60,000 nt of DNA from Lineus longissimus (lineage: Eukaryota; Nemertea; Pilidiophora; Heteronemertea; Lineidae), in the NCBI RefSeq assembly GCF_910592395.1, contig NC_088309.1:25238599-25298598 (forward strand), given 5' to 3'. The translations under genes were made by a program, and so were the position numbers. Under the pieces are notes generated by a model. That model did no database searches and was not told the DNA's origin. It was given only the letters and a program-made list of their open reading frames with translations. Each line of letters opens with the position of its first letter. Position 1 is the first letter of the stretch. Of this stretch, positions 35,820 to 50,512 are shown piece after piece.

Positions 35820-38487
35820 TAAAAGTCCAACCTATGACTGCATGGGGAGAGAACTCAAATCACTCTTTCGAGGACAAAGTCACAACCAGAATGCCGTCGT
35901 GCTAGGACAACTTTAAAGGGACTTCGCACGCCCACGCTTTAGCCTACTGTCTCGGGCGGTGGAAATGCACATTCTCATTTCCTGTTTATAAGTCTGGCGC
36001 AGATCAATTATCCAGTTTCGCCCTGATGTACATGTGAACAATAGCGCCTGCAATAGGCTTCGATTCAAAAACTCGCGTAAGGCATGATGCATCACTGCTT
36101 TGATACCGACTGAGGTGCACGATGGCCATTGTATTGATCGTACGAACTTTACTTTAAGCGATTTCCTGGCTCCTTCCTACGGTCTTTGCTTTTATAATAA
36201 TCATAATATTTATCTGTCATTTGAATTGGCCTGATCGCTACCTCATTAGCAACGACTTGTCCCGCAAGGTGATGACGTCATTGCTGTCGTCTGTCATCCA
36301 CTTCCTTTCATGAATTTAATGAACCTTAGCCTGTGCATCAACAAAACGTCCCGAACAATACAAACGTGCTGCAATAATATTATTCTAATCGCGATTTACA
36401 AGAAAATAAGTTTATTTAAGAGCCATGATGGCGATATCGAATCTTGGTGACTGAGCTAACATAAGCCAACTTGCCCGGGCCTGTGCTTCAATAAGAAGGA
36501 AAGATTATGGCATGTGTCATTTATATTTCATATTATTTTTCGACGCGTTGGCAAACTTGTAAGACTACATTAACTTGCTGGTGTAAATAAACCGGGAAAA
36601 CCGTCTGAAATTAGCGAGATTATGTTTGTCGTCGGAAGTCTAGGCATTCCCGGAAAAATAATGGCAAGGTTCCAACAACCAAGTTCTGTCGGAAGGAAGG
36701 ACAGGCCTGTGTTCGAACGCGACGAACAAACAGACAGTCCATTCGCAAGGCTACACGGGTAGGGGTGATACTTATGTAGCTATAAATATCGATGACGGAC
36801 ACCAACCAAGTTTATTTTTAATTGGTCAACAATTAATTAAACGAACTCTCATCATGTCTGCGAATTCGCAGACAACGACTTCAATCAAGTATTTATAAAT
36901 GCCAACATTCGCTGACATTTTCCAAAATAACTATATAAAGCTCAACGGGTTGAAAGCCTCTTAACCAAATAACCGTTGAAGCCAACTGTACATTGCTGCA
37001 GCGGCGACCCCCTACCACGTTCGTCGATTTTCGGTTGACCGAAACGGGCTACTAGATTTTCACTACAACTGTAAGTCCATGGTTCCTGTACTGCATTTTG
37101 TGGGCAACTAAATGAGAAAGAATGAACTTTACAAACTGTGGACAACCAAAGTAGCAGCCACCAGGTTTCCTCGTATTGTGCGATTGGTATAATCATTAAG
37201 TACGATCATTAAGGCAATCTGAGAGTTAAACAAACAATGTGGTGGCTATTTAGTTTATTTGGTTTCGATCAACATGACGGCCCACTCACTTATGGAACCG
37301 GCAACTCTGTAAGATAATATTTTCATATACTTTATTTATAATTAAAGACCTTCTTGCGAATATTGTTTTTAACAGGGCTATTGGTCGGATGAAATCTGTT
37401 CTCTTGCAATAATCATTTAGCACTTTATAAGGCCAGGCATCAAGAATTACAACGATACACAATGTATATCATATTAAGTAAAACTGTCGATTAGAGCTCT
37501 ATGGGTCTTGTCACTTTAACCTCAAGCATAAAGCTAGCGATGGCAACCCTGCAGTGAGCGCCCCTGGCAAGAAGGTCCTGTCTTAGGTCACGAAAGTACA
37601 TCGGAACGGATCTTTATGAGTGTCGTCGGATAACTCATCTTGCCAGAAATGGCCAAGTATCTCATTCGATATAACGAATCCCATCAGAACAAATGGCTTC
37701 TGGTCGACCTTGAAATTGCTTAGAGTCATCGATCTTGGCTGTGGCGAACCATTAATTGCTTACAGTGCATGTTTAATGGCGGAGTTCCATGACTACCAGT
37801 CTATTAAGGGACCTGATACAATAATATGTGTCTAGACGCGGAGTAGTTCTGTCTCGTCCGTCTAGACCAGTTTGATTCAACAGGTCGGAACGGCCTTGAC
37901 CTTCCGATGGCAATACCGAAAGTTATCCATTCGTCGATAGTTTCACTCGGCGGACAGTAAACGTCATCATGGTGAAGCCTATCAGTGAATCATGCCTTTC
38001 CTTCCGTTTCCCTCACCCAACATCTCAGGTGGAGGAATCTCAACCTGCGAAGAATAATACTTTCAATTATACGGACTCGTACTGGACAACATTGCAAAGG
38101 AAGACTTATTATTTGGGGACAACCACGACCAAGACCATCGACAAAACACCCTCGAAGTATTTACTCGGGTGTCCTACCGCGATAAATCAATCCTCACCAT
38201 GACATTTAATAACAGCCAGTCTCGTTGAAGTCATATATAGTGTTTTCTGGTGATTATAAGATCAGTTACCTCCCTGAAAATCCAAATCAACTTTCCCCAA
38301 TATTCTATCATCTCTTTTCCAGCTGTTCCTCGATATAATGAATCGCTGGATAATTTATTAATCTCCTATGATCATATAAAGCGCAGTCAGACCACACATC
38401 AGTCTAATGCTGTGATTTATGTCACAAATGCCAGACACAAATTGATATTGAATAACACGCGACAATCAAATATCAACGGTCAATTAT
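35820..38487. other. CpG-rich spacer, no gene recognised
   Basis: Noticed only a TGACGTCA octamer at 36273-36280 and a small TCTAGACG/CGTCTAGA hairpin at 37833-37866. Open frames here are short and lack splice context. Confidence 0.35.
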
Positions 38488-38618
38488 AAGGTAGAATGGG
38501 GTATTTGTACCCCCGGTTTATTTGTAGCCCCTGCATTGTTTGATGCATGGAGATATCAATCAATATCATAGGCAAGGGCTACAATTAAACCGTGGCTACT
38601 GATACCTCATTCTACCTT
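38488..38618. mobile_element. 131-bp palindromic MITE-like element
   Basis: The ends AAGGTAGAATGGGGTAT (38488-38504) and ATACCTCATTCTACCTT (38602-38618) are inverted repeats with one mismatch. Pairing resumes inward with GGTTTATTTGTAGCCC against GGGCTACAATTAAACC. The arms are about 43 bp with a short loop. A target duplication is not evident. There is no coding capacity. Confidence 0.65.
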
Positions 38619-41600
38619 CATGCGTTAACCTTTTCTAGCTGCACTTGGTCATCAGAAGCAGCTAAAATTTGGGAGTACATGCACGACTGGTGCACATGTA
38701 TACATGCAATGTTCACTGATTTGTACATGCAGTACACAAAGTAAAGAAGACGAGCAGTGAAGACGAGTGCTTGATATCTTGGCAACTAAGTCCGTCCTGA
38801 GAGCATGAACTGACTTAATTTTCAGTGGCTTACTATCATTTTCTGACAAATAAGCAATCATTTTCCAAATATTGTCGACACCAATGTGATGCAACAGTGC
38901 AACCTTTCATTTGCTGAAGCAGAGTACAGAGGATGCTGCACTATGTCATTCTGTGGTTCCCAGAAGGATCCTCGTTGCAGAACAGGATGGAGGATGAACA
39001 ATGACACATCGAAATACACCAGGATTACACCGGCTTATTGTCAATTAGGGCCAAATTCAGTGAGTCAAAGGAAGATTCCATGAGCCTCTGACGTAGATGG
39101 CTTCTAGCTTCCAGTCGTAAAAGGCCTCCAGAACTTGAGAAGTATGATATGAGTTTCATATTAATTACGCACAACAGTCTCGGAACTCAACTCGGAAAAC
39201 GTTTCGCAAGTTTAATCAGTTAATGCCCAGGGCAACCAAGACAGCATAAATATCTTGGTGTGATAAATTTGCTTGCGACTTTCCCTGGAAGTTTTTCAAT
39301 CAGCTACAACCCATCGCCGGCCCACTGGCCTGGGGCAGTCGACCGAGGACAATGGTTTTTTTCTTAGGCGCAATTATCAAATCATTCGCGATCTGTCTCT
39401 CTGGGACAATCAGGAAACATGAGTCACATCTCATTTTAGAATTCGGCTGACAAAGACGGCACGTGGCCAAATCATAGGTCATTTTGGCAATGCGACAATT
39501 TGATTGTGATTTCTCGACCAAGAGATTAAGTATACTTTTGATTTATCTGTTCTAATGTCCTAAGGGAACCGCAACTGGTTTGTCATTAGATGCGCGTCCT
39601 TGGAAGGGTCAGACAATTTGGATCTTGGGCAACAAGTGGTTGTTGAAGCAGTGATCCTCAGCTGTATCTGACTGTAAGTGACTCAACCCATAGATTATGA
39701 ATAATATTCCTTATTTGTGCTGTGTCACCTCAAGAGGAAATCGTGGTGAATTCAATAATAAAAAGGTTTTTTTCTGTATCACCGGAGACTCGAGAGTTGT
39801 TTGTGTTATAAGTGTCGTTTATGAAACATTTGAGTTTTAGAAGGCCATTGGATAAATGTCATGAATATCTGTGGACGATTGTCCTTGACTAAACCATATA
39901 ACGAACTTAAGACGGAACCTTACGTGTTCGTTGACGCCAAACTCTATCTTCTGATCATGTCCAACGATTCTTGACCCGAGTCAAAGGTGACTTGCCGGTA
40001 AAAGCCACCTAGCTTCACCTGCGGGAAGCCCCATTATGACCAACAGTTCCGTGTCTCGCCGCATGACAGACTATTGTTTGTGGTATGATCATGATAACTC
40101 ACAGCAGAACTTAAGAAGGCTAATCCAAGGGCACACGCAAGAGGGAAACTCTAGGTCAATTTACTGGTAGCCTCGTTTATGGACGTGCATCCCCCATCGA
40201 AAGGAACAAGCAAACCCTTCTTTTATCCTCCATCAGCATGAAAACACGATTTTTCATCAAGTGATCAATACGGGGACGGGGCACTTGCCACCGCTACACG
40301 ACCCCGCTACGGCCCTGCATGATCATAAATTACCGCTAGAGCTGCTTAAAGGGTTAAAAGTGCTTTACACCAGGGTATCAGCAGCAAGTGAGAGTGGCCC
40401 CTAGATGAATTTGCCCTCTGGAAGAAAAATATTTTCAGAGGCGCTAAATTAAGAAATGACGCCAGAGTTGAAGGTTTGCCAAAGCGGCCGCAGCTGAAGG
40501 TATATCTTAGTTGCGTCAAGTGAGTGGCCAGTGTTAATCATCTTCAAAAGAGCTAGATAGTGCAAATAGTTTATTTTGCAACGCAAATGTACCTGCCCCC
40601 ATTCCGTCCAGCGTTGCTAAGGCCAACTCATGCGAAAGTGGTCCTTTTTCTAAATAAAAAGGGTTGCGCAAGGTGCAGTGTTACGTGTGCCCCTCTTCTA
40701 GCAGTACAGTAATTTCACCATTTAAGCAATTCAACTGATAGTTCAAGGATTATGAAAGCCTCGCCGTTTACATGTATACGCATCACAAATATAGTATAGT
40801 ATTTCGGACCTTTGAGGCCAAAGAAAGGTTCTGTGCCCTTCCTAGCCTAAAAGGGCCAGGGATGCCTCGCAGAATTGGCGCGTCCGGATATGGACCAACA
40901 ATGAGTTGGAAGTTGTCGAGCACAGCAATCTGTGCTGGATGCTGAATCTGAGCGAGTTGCCGTGGCCAACATGCAATATTTCAGCCCTTTCCCTGCTTGT
41001 AATATGAACTCTCGCGAAAAAATGCTTCATCGGGTTTCGGACCTTTTTCAATGCATGTGTACAAGATAGGGTTCCGACCTTTTTAAACGGATGCATTTGT
41101 CAACACAATGGCGAGGGGTATACCCGCCAGGATATTGTCAGGTACAGGTAACTCTCAGGGGTATTGTCACATTTTGGCCCTTTTCGTAAAGTAACATGAG
41201 AGCTAATTGTAAAATCGCTAAAAAAACATGATCGGTTTAAACCCTTTCCTTCTGAAGTTTCTAAATTGTTTAAGGGGTTGCTATGGCCAGCATGAGATAA
41301 ATTCAGCACATTCTCTGCTTGAAATTTGAGGACAGAATACGGGGAGAACATGTGACCGAGTTTCAGCCCTTTACCTTTATCGGCCGGCAAAGAAGAATCC
41401 AAAACGAAACCAGATCAATTCAGAGACTTTTCGATAGATTGTGGACCCGCGTGTGATGCTGCCGAATTCATACTCCCACGTGCAACAATCGGAGTTCGCT
41501 TTCGTTTTGTAAATTTCCGCGCCACTACGGTATTACCCAACTTTTTTCTCGATGACGAATCAACTGAGTACGTAGGCTACAAGCATGAAAATGTCGTACT

Positions 41601-44600
41601 AGGTCAGTCAATGGGCAAGAGTTGAATTTTACCGACCAAACCACCTTGCCGCGTTCGGAGCGAGCAATGGTAAATGATGACCTCAGCAGAAATGTCTAGA
41701 ATGCAAAGTTGCCTTTCAGCATATCAGTGAAGCAACTGAAATCCAAAGCCAAACTTACAGCTGAGTAGAATTTTCACCACAAGGGTATCACGCTACCAAA
41801 GTAACCCGATGACCAAACTATCGTACACAGGTAGTAAGCAAATGTATAATTGACCTCGGTACCAAAACGTCAAGAATGCACCATTTCTTTAAGCTGCATT
41901 TTCTGCTGATCATCTCTGTAACTGATATATGTAAACTTATACCCTTCTGACCAATAACCGAGGCCAAACTGGCATTGGCCAATAAACCAAAGTACTAACG
42001 AGGAAACTGAACCTTATCGTTTTACAGAGAGTTCAGGCACCTACAACGGAAAGCCAGTTGATGCCAAGAGAAAAGTGCATGTAACGCTGCCGGGAATGCT
42101 TGTTATTTTTTGTCACCAGTCCTCACCTTTATTGGCCCGATGGTATCAGCAATCGCAACGAAAACTGCAGTTTCAACATCGTCATGAGCTTGTATAGCGC
42201 ATTGGTTCATTTCAAGGTAGTATAAGGGACATAACCTGAACTGCCCCTTGCGCGTTACAAATCTCTTTCAGCAATCCAAGTTCAGCGACCTGAAGACATA
42301 TAGCTACTCCTGAAAACTTATGCCAACAAAAATCCACTTGTTTCACCTAAGGCAAAATGACGACGTGCGCGGCAGTGTATTTTCATTACATTTCCTTGCC
42401 CGAAGTAACATGGTGTTGTTGACCTAACCATTGCAGTGTTGGCAGATAATCGGCTAGGAAGACTTGGCATAGCCTATTCGAATGTTTGCTCTTCTTAATC
42501 CTGAAGGCCTATGATACACTGCTGGTGTACCTTTCACCTCGGGTCAAACAGTGTTGTCAAATTATGAAAACATGCTCGTTTTATTTGCTAACGGCACTTT
42601 TGGTGAAAAAAGGCAAGCATGTAAGCAAATGGCTTTACACAATCAAACAAATCGCGTGTATCTGGCGATTTAGACTCTTTTTCATGAAGAGAAAGGATTG
42701 CAAACTAAAGGAAAACTATAGGATGCCCTGATATTATATCACCCCGGTCTTGCGAGAAGCGGTTGAACTTTGGAATATTTTACCTGATGATGGTTTTATG
42801 CAGAAAGGCTTGATTATACGACGTACAAGCCCGTTTTCTTAGCAGAGGATAACACTGCCGCCCACCAGACGCAACAAGTTAAATTTCTCGCACCAATCTT
42901 CACAAAATATGTTGAATCAATTGCGAACGAGACGCCGACTCTTAACATCCTCTTAGCTGCCAACAAAAGGATACAATTGTCTACCAAAAAGTCAATGCCA
43001 TTTTGATAAGATCGGCAAACAGTATCATAATGTTATCAAAATTCTTTGATCGTGTTAGGAGGACGTTCTGTTTTCATTTCATTGAATTTGGCTATAAATA
43101 ACATGGTCATTGTGTAATTTCCTTGACAACGTGTCATTTACACAAGATAACTCTTTGTCACAAATTTAATAAGTTGACTTGGAACTTGAAAAGAGCCATG
43201 TTCTTATATTTAAGAGATAACGCGCGTTTGCGGTGGGCGTTTGTTTGGTAACACTCCTGACTCACGCGAAGAAACTGCGTTACTTTGAAAATATAGGACA
43301 TTACGCAATAACAAAGTCAGCAGAATATCATTGATACGGCCTGTTCTATTCCACCACAGTGCGTTGCTCAAAGGTTCTGTAGTAGAGGCAAAATTAAACT
43401 CAGATATTTCCAGCTAGGGCTGAAAAGCTACTGTGATTGAATCGAGAAGTGAGTATCGATGATTTTGTAGTCTTTACCGGTGACTAAGACTTCTTCAAGG
43501 TGAGGAGAGTTCGCTGAACCTCGGTCACATAATACAGAAAATCTTTCCCAAGGTAGCAGCCTGGGGTGGCAGCTAAACATCTTATATTCAGGGCCATGAA
43601 TCAGGCTTCTTCCAGAACCTCTCTCTTTCAACAAATGTAAAGTAATGGACGACACGGTTTCTTGCCAGATCTATAACTACCCCACGCGGTCTGCGCATGC
43701 AGTCAGAACCTTGGCCCTGGCTTCTCGTGGGTCCAAAAGAGCGCTCCGTATCAACATGATATACGGGTTATACCTGAGAGGCAAGGATTTTTTGTACGTC
43801 TAGCTTTGATCATCAGGTGCCACATAAAAAGATGTTTGATGGAATGTTTGTGGCGTATGTTTTACTGGTCCCAGAACCAAACGTTGCTTTCATCTCTTTC
43901 ATCTTTTTGGCGGTGTTTATTACACCAATTCTGAGGCGGATCGGCCCGCGGCAAGGCGCTTAGAAATATTTAGGGTCAGCTGTAGGGATTAACATTTTCT
44001 TGGAGTACATGGAGACAATATCGCATGTTCTTTCTTTTCACAATCTCGACCGAATGCTTTTTAGGTACCACGCTTCATTCGTATATGGCAAATACATGTA
44101 TATCATGATCATAGAAATATACTCCATTGCATGCGGTTTATTATTTTTGAGACACCCTGTAATAGATCTACGAAACCGATAACATTTACAAATAAATGGT
44201 CAGCGATATGGCGACAATAGTAACGCCATTTGACAACAAACCAAAAAAATATACAACATAAATTAATTTTACGCCGACGGAGTTGGGCAACTTGGGAATC
44301 CCCCCGAGTTTTTAGACGACAACCAGGCCAGTGAAAAGACGTACAGAGGAATAGACGCGATGGTCATTCTTGGGCTGAAGAATTGGCACATCGTGCGATA
44401 CAGTTTCTGACTGTTCCCCTTAGTGCTTTGGGGAATGCATGGTGTCTGCTTGGCTGTTGGCGGCCCTTACAAATGGGAAACAGACAAAAACGCTTCACCG
44501 GTATAGTTGAAGAAAACATGGTATACATGTACCATCATTCGTTTGAGGAAAAAACGAGAACGCAACAACGACACTTCCCCTTTTCAATGCTTCCTGATAT

Positions 44601-47600
44601 GTATACAAACATGTAAACGTCTTTTATTGGACATAACAATATAACGCGATCATCACCTTCCCCATGGATCGCTGCCAAGTGCAATGATTGTTTACATCCG
44701 ATAGGTTACCGTGCGCTACACTTTTTTCTAAGTAAAATCGCCCGATGAATACATGTGCATGCCAAAAAGCGATTTGAACTCGATATGATTGAGGATGACC
44801 TTTCCAAACGACCCGTCGTTATCACTGTTATGTTTGGGAAGCCATGTCATCTGCGCATCACTTTGCCTTCTTCAAAACAAAACCAATTATTTCGAAAGCA
44901 AGTATGAAATATCTTGCCAAATTTCTGATTCTATCGTGACCTGTATTGCCCCTTTCATTATCTTCGAGATGATGTATTCTGCGCAAGACCTGTCTTCAAA
45001 ATAATTGCTTCGAAAACAACCAGAGAAATAATGTCATGATAAACATTATCATAAGAATATGTAATGCATGGACGACAGACGCCTGGTCTGCCAAAAAGCG
45101 AAACCGATTTCGTAACAATCTCATGATTTAAAAGTGATCTTTAAAGTTGACCTTATTATAAGTTCACGAAGCAATTTATTCTGCGCAATATTCTCCATTT
45201 CGTCAAAGCAGCTTAAAAAAAGTCAATGACTCAAATAATTATCGGTGGGCAATACCGCAATGGAAAAGAAACCGTGTTTTACAGTGCATCTGAAAGAATA
45301 TGAAGAATAATCATCTATTCATCGCATTCGTTTGGTAAAATTGTAACTTTGCGCTTACACGTATACATAGTTTCTTTCTCTTCTGATACGTGCATGTAGT
45401 CGATCAACTGGTGTTGTATATTATTTGAATGCCCAATCTGGACCAACAAATGTTTTCAAGTTACATCTCATCAGTAATAGCACCCCTGTACATGTAGACG
45501 CATCATGAGAGTTAGATTGGAGACATTCAGGCTTGTCGCATCCTCTGTGGCGACGTTGCCCACTGCCGGAGCCCATGGTCAAATTGTGGTCGTCACACCT
45601 GTGGCCTGTCACCCTCATCGCAATTAAATCTGTCTGAGAACGGATTAGGAGACTGCGCCCCCGGGCGTGTTCCATCTTCCATCTTCTCACCATTTCAAGC
45701 GCCATTATTACGGAACAATACCGAAAACAGTTTTAGTCATCGGAACCCCTAAGGCGCACTTATTCACTCGGTTATTTTAAAACTTGTCAGTTTTTGGAGT
45801 CGAGATGTTGTCTACGAAGGAGAACGTATCAATTCTAGACGAACAATGGCCACAGGTGATGATTCAAGTCCTGCCAAAACATGCCCGGGAATGATGGCCA
45901 GCGAAAACAATCTTAGCGACTGTAAGATACAAAAAAAGAATTGCATCTATTCAATCCGCAGACAAGTCCAAGCAGGTTGGACTATCGCCAGATTGATTCG
46001 ATGCCAATTTGTAAAATTTTAGTTTTTTTCTCTTCTGATTACCACTCATGACAAATCTTTGTAAACTATTTTTGAAGCGTGCTTCTGCACAAGGAAACAC
46101 TTCACCGTTCGCGAATGCTTCACTTTTTATGCGGATGCTTGAGCGTGTCTCGTAATAAGCACGTGCCGCATCGTAATAAAAGGAAGCGGTCGCGTATTAG
46201 AAAAAATTTAAACTCTTACCGATACTTTTTTATGTACTTCAGTTCAACTTAGGCCAACTTTAGCATGTTTTCTGAAAACTTTGAAAGTACGTTTGACGAT
46301 TACGCTGTCAGCAATGAGATGAGATAATACCCTATTAGATCAGAGATTTTTACTTGAGCGTGCCTGGTGTAAGTCCCGGCCCGAGAGTTATTTCATTAAA
46401 AGTTAATTTTCTCGCACCAGTATTCATGTAAAGTATCGGTGTGGTTTGGCAATAGTCTAAGGACTATATCATTCATGTTTGGCAAAACAACTTTGACCAA
46501 ACCCAACAGCCATTACCCCAACTCGTTGACCCCAATGACTAAATAGTAAAACACAAAGTGAAACCAAACCTATAAAAAGTACGGCAATTTCTGGCGCAAG
46601 AATGAAGTTGATTCTTGATATCTTAATTTAGGAACGTTATTACGGACACGGTGGTGATTAATAATGCAACATGATAGTTATTTTCTGCTCATGATTCATC
46701 ATCCTTATTTTTGTCAGTCATTGATGAAGTCCACGGCGAGTATAAAGTGGAAAATACCGTTACGGCACAGCCAAATAAAGCATCCTAGTGACATTTTGGA
46801 ATATATTTATAGGCCTATGACAAATTATCATGAATAAACCAGAATAAATTATTATAATTTTCAGTCAAACGTCCATCCAGGTAATTTGAAGTTGCTCCTG
46901 CAGGCGGAGACTTGCACATTCCGCATTACGCAAGTTGTCCTCAATCTTTTGATGTTTTGGCACGTCTGATCTTGTTCTCAAGAGCAAAGTTACAGTGGGC
47001 TTCCACACAGCTGCATTGATGTGGCATGCAGACGAGTGCCGCAGCTCGAGTTGATTTTTGTAACAATATAAAAATGCAGTGGATCAGGCACGCGCTATAG
47101 ATTTTGAGGAAAGTTTTATCTTCGAATTTGAAAAATAAAAGTAAACTAACCCGCAGCATCAGGAAACGATTTTTGGTGACTTGTTATTTACGTGACATAA
47201 CCTATTAGTCATGTATAGGCCTACATGATTGTGTATATGTGTAGTACTACAATTAACATGCATTTATTCCAATCTCGTAGTACCAAAAAATAAACAATAT
47301 AATATTTTTCTCTGCAGCTATCACATTTAGCGATATAAATCGTGCTTATCGGAAAATATTGAGAAGCCTTCCAAAGAAAAGGTTTAAAGATTTGCGTTTC
47401 GAGAATATCAGACTGGCCTCTGGCCAAATCTCGAATTGTGCTGGCTGTGATCAGTCTTTGTTTGTGAAAAGCAGGGAAATACCTCATAAGAATTGAGAAA
47501 TCTTGGGGTAAAGTTCCGCAGTAATATTCAGGAGTGCAGATCGTTCGATTTCAGAAGAGTGATAACTTTAGACCCATACTTAGGCAAACTTCGTTGAAAG

Positions 47601-48559
47601 GTTGGCTGAAAAAAACATTCATGTATATCTTCAGAGCTGATCAACGTAGCTAATTAGTCATGCAACTCCAATAAAAGCACCACCTTGCTATATTAGGAAC
47701 ATATCATGCAAATATGAGTCACATATTGGTAGTAGAGAGTAACCGCAGAAATAAAATGGAATAAATTGACGGATTGGTAAGACAATTTCAAATATTTTAG
47801 ATTTTTTTTTAATTGTCTGTCATCTGAAGTAAGTTGTCAACCTGCTCATGTTTTACTCTCATTTTTTTATTATTTGCAAACGAATTCCTGTACGTGTACG
47901 TGCAGCTTTCAAACGGTTTTCTCAAATATAATGCAAGTTTAGTGACGTCATAACTACGCAGTTGATATTCGACGGCAATTACCATTTGCATTTGCATAAT
48001 CTGACCATGACCATTGGAAACAAGCATAAGTGTCCTGATTGGTCGAAACATGCAGGATCGATAAAGCGATCAATACAATATTGTCAAGTATTGCACGGTT
48101 AATCTGCATGCAGATGATTTGTGAGTGAAGGCAAATAATTCATGAATTTGATTGAAATCAATGGGCGTCGTCAGAAATAGATAAAATATTTCCTGAATTG
48201 AAACATTTTGACGAAGCTGATGAAATTTCTAAAAGCTATAATTGCATCATGGGCATTCTGCACACGTACATGTACGCCTATATACATGTAAGCCTAAATA
48301 CATGTACAATCGGCATGCACTTTATCAAGGCATGTGTGTCTGTAAGTTGCTCAGGGCGGAGAAGTAGTTCGCTCTTTCAACTAGTTTTTTTTTTTCATGA
48401 CGGCAAGCCTGAAACTTTTTTTCTCAGTTCGTGATTTCTCTCGACCAACAGATTCGGCAACAAAAAGTGAAACATTTCTCAAGCATGAATGACCGAGTGT
48501 TGACTTATCCATTGATTTCAATCGATTTCCCCATGCTCCAATCAGATTCTATCCCAGAG
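38619..48559. other. Long CpG-rich gene-free region
   Basis: No exon could be supported in about 10 kb. A weak, diverged direct repeat occurs at 40955-41100 and 41275-41370 (GTTGCYRTGGCCARCATG, TTTCAGCCCTTT). A degenerate hairpin lies near 46107-46197. An NRF1-like half palindrome (CTGCGCATGCAG) is at 43691-43702. Confidence 0.35.
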
Positions 48560-48571
48560 TGCGCATGCGCA
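48560..48571. promoter_or_regulatory. Perfect NRF1 palindrome (candidate promoter)
   Basis: TGCGCATGCGCA is the consensus NRF1 site and is strongly associated with CpG-rich housekeeping promoters across animals. About 80 bp to the right, CAGACAG|GTGAGG (donor at 48652/48653) could end a non-coding first exon on the plus strand. No following coding exon was recognised. Confidence 0.35.
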
Positions 48572-48652
48572 CATCTCCATCTTCTCTGATCACCTTAGTT
48601 TTTTTCCAAGGATACACCCGAGTAACTCAAGAGACGTAAACAAATCAGACAG

Positions 48653-50512
48653 GTGAGGATTATGCAGTCACCTGTACAAAATGTTCGTTAGTCTGCAGAA
48701 GATGTTTAGTTATAGTCTGGCAACTTAGCGTGAAATGAAAGTCACTCAACAGCAACGCAGCAGGGCTGAGGGTCCTGGAGAGGCCAAGGTTTCCCAAGAC
48801 TGTACTCGGCTTGAGTAAAATTAGGATTTACTTCCTCCTTTCTAGAACGTACTTTGAGCATGTTTCACTGAGAAATGGAACCTTGCCATGTGCTAATTAG
48901 ACATATGCACGCTTTCCTTATCTTCTGGAATATTCGTTTTGTATGCGTCATAAGACTTTCTCATTACTTAAAAGATGATTTACGATCACGCAGAAGACAC
49001 TAAGTACAATTTAGTCCCACAAAAATACAACGGAATACACCTGTAACAGGAAGTGCAATTGCTTAAGAAATCAGAGTTAAAAATGCGTCATTCATGTCAA
49101 TGGTTCGATTTTAACAGTAACAAGCGCCATGTTCGATCAACGGCATATTCGGTGAAAATTGCGATGGAGTAAAAATCTCACAGAAAACAATACCCAGATT
49201 GAGTTTGTGTAGACTGTTGCCCGCTGACAAGAACTCAGATCCTCCTTCTGTTCCAGAGTTTATCAACTAATTTCATGTTCAATTATCTTCTCAATAAAAT
49301 GGTTACATGTATGACATGGTCGGATGGACAGAGTTAAACATTGCCACTGTCACTAGAACTAGAAAGAATGAGCTTTAAATTATATATAAAATAATCATTT
49401 TAATTCATTTCAATTACACGAGTTTAATAAAATTATTTTTTATGTTATTTTGTAAAGTGAGGGTGCTGGACTGCATGACCCCAAGCCATGGTTCAAATGT
49501 AATTCTATCTAAGGTTAAAAGCACGCAACATATCGCAAGAGGGCATAATTATCTTCGCAAGGGTTCACTCCATTAGGAAGGGTCTCAAATCCATCACCGC
49601 CCTGGCCTTTGTCCATTCGGGCTACCCGGAAAACCCTGTTAACTAAGGGCCACAAGTGGATGACATAACCCCCAGGGTGATGAGGGCAAAAAGATATTTC
49701 ATGGGATGGAGAAAATTAAATATGGCGAAACTTGAAAACTTAATGTGCCTGGAAGGGTTTATTATTAAGGGTTTTAAAGGGCGTGGCGCGGTGTCGTGTA
49801 ACTTGATATTTTCGGGCCTGCACCTGCACGCACGTGTTACTGACCCTCAAGCCCTTTGAAGGGACAGGGGACCTGTTTCATAGCCATTGTTTTCTCCTCT
49901 TCTATTCGTGGCGTTCTGGTGGTACTTCCAACATATTCCCAGCATGTTTAACATGTCATTTTAGCCATCATTACCAATTAGCAAGGTGTCGCCTGGCAGC
50001 CGGTCGTGTGATAATTGTTCAACCTTAGATTAAGATTAATGATGCATTAATTGCAGTGAAACTGTCTTAGGCTGTCAAAATGCATGAAAAAATTAAAATG
50101 TTGAATAAATATTAATGAAAAAGGTTTCGGCTTCAAGAAATTTGTTGTTCCTAGGCAAAACCTTGTTTGATACTATTTCTTATTCTGGATCATAAAGTAG
50201 CCTTCCTCCATGTTTGACTTGCAAACTTTGCAACCTGGGGGTTATGTCCAAAAACCAGCGTAAAAGAGCCTACTGTTGTAACCTAACACGCAAAGGAATG
50301 GATTGGTCATCCTATGACAATCGAGAGATGTCGGATTGTATCTCGATTCTGCGTAACCTCCGTTGTTCTCTAACGGTACGTTGTCTAATAATTACATCAT
50401 CTTCATCTAATTACACTCGTCAGGAAATATCACATATTTCGGATGAAAGATGACAGTTAAGATTATGTCACTGTTTCGGTTTTAGCATTAGGCCGAAATA
50501 TGCAGACGACCC
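48653..50512. other. Spacer with a SINE-like relic
   Basis: Apart from a tRNA-like fragment at 49455-49500 and a 15-bp inverted repeat pair (GACATAACCCCCAGG at 49662; complement at 50235), I see nothing recognisable. Confidence 0.35.
49455..49500 (+). mobile_element. tRNA-related SINE fragment
   Basis: GGGTGCTGGACTGCATGACC followed by CCAAG and GGTTCAAAT (49490-49498) resembles the anticodon arm and B box of a tRNA. The A-box end is degraded and the acceptor stem is missing, so this is a relic, not a tRNA gene. Confidence 0.35.

Noticed and set aside
36273-36280. TGACGTCA octamers (also at 11335 and 47943) as CRE-driven promoters
   Set aside because: Three such octamers in 60 kb is not remarkable, and none has other promoter marks or an exon nearby.
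49662-50249. 15-bp perfect inverted repeat pair (GACATAACCCCCAGG) as transposon ends
   Set aside because: Similarity stops immediately outside the 15 bp and no target duplication is visible.
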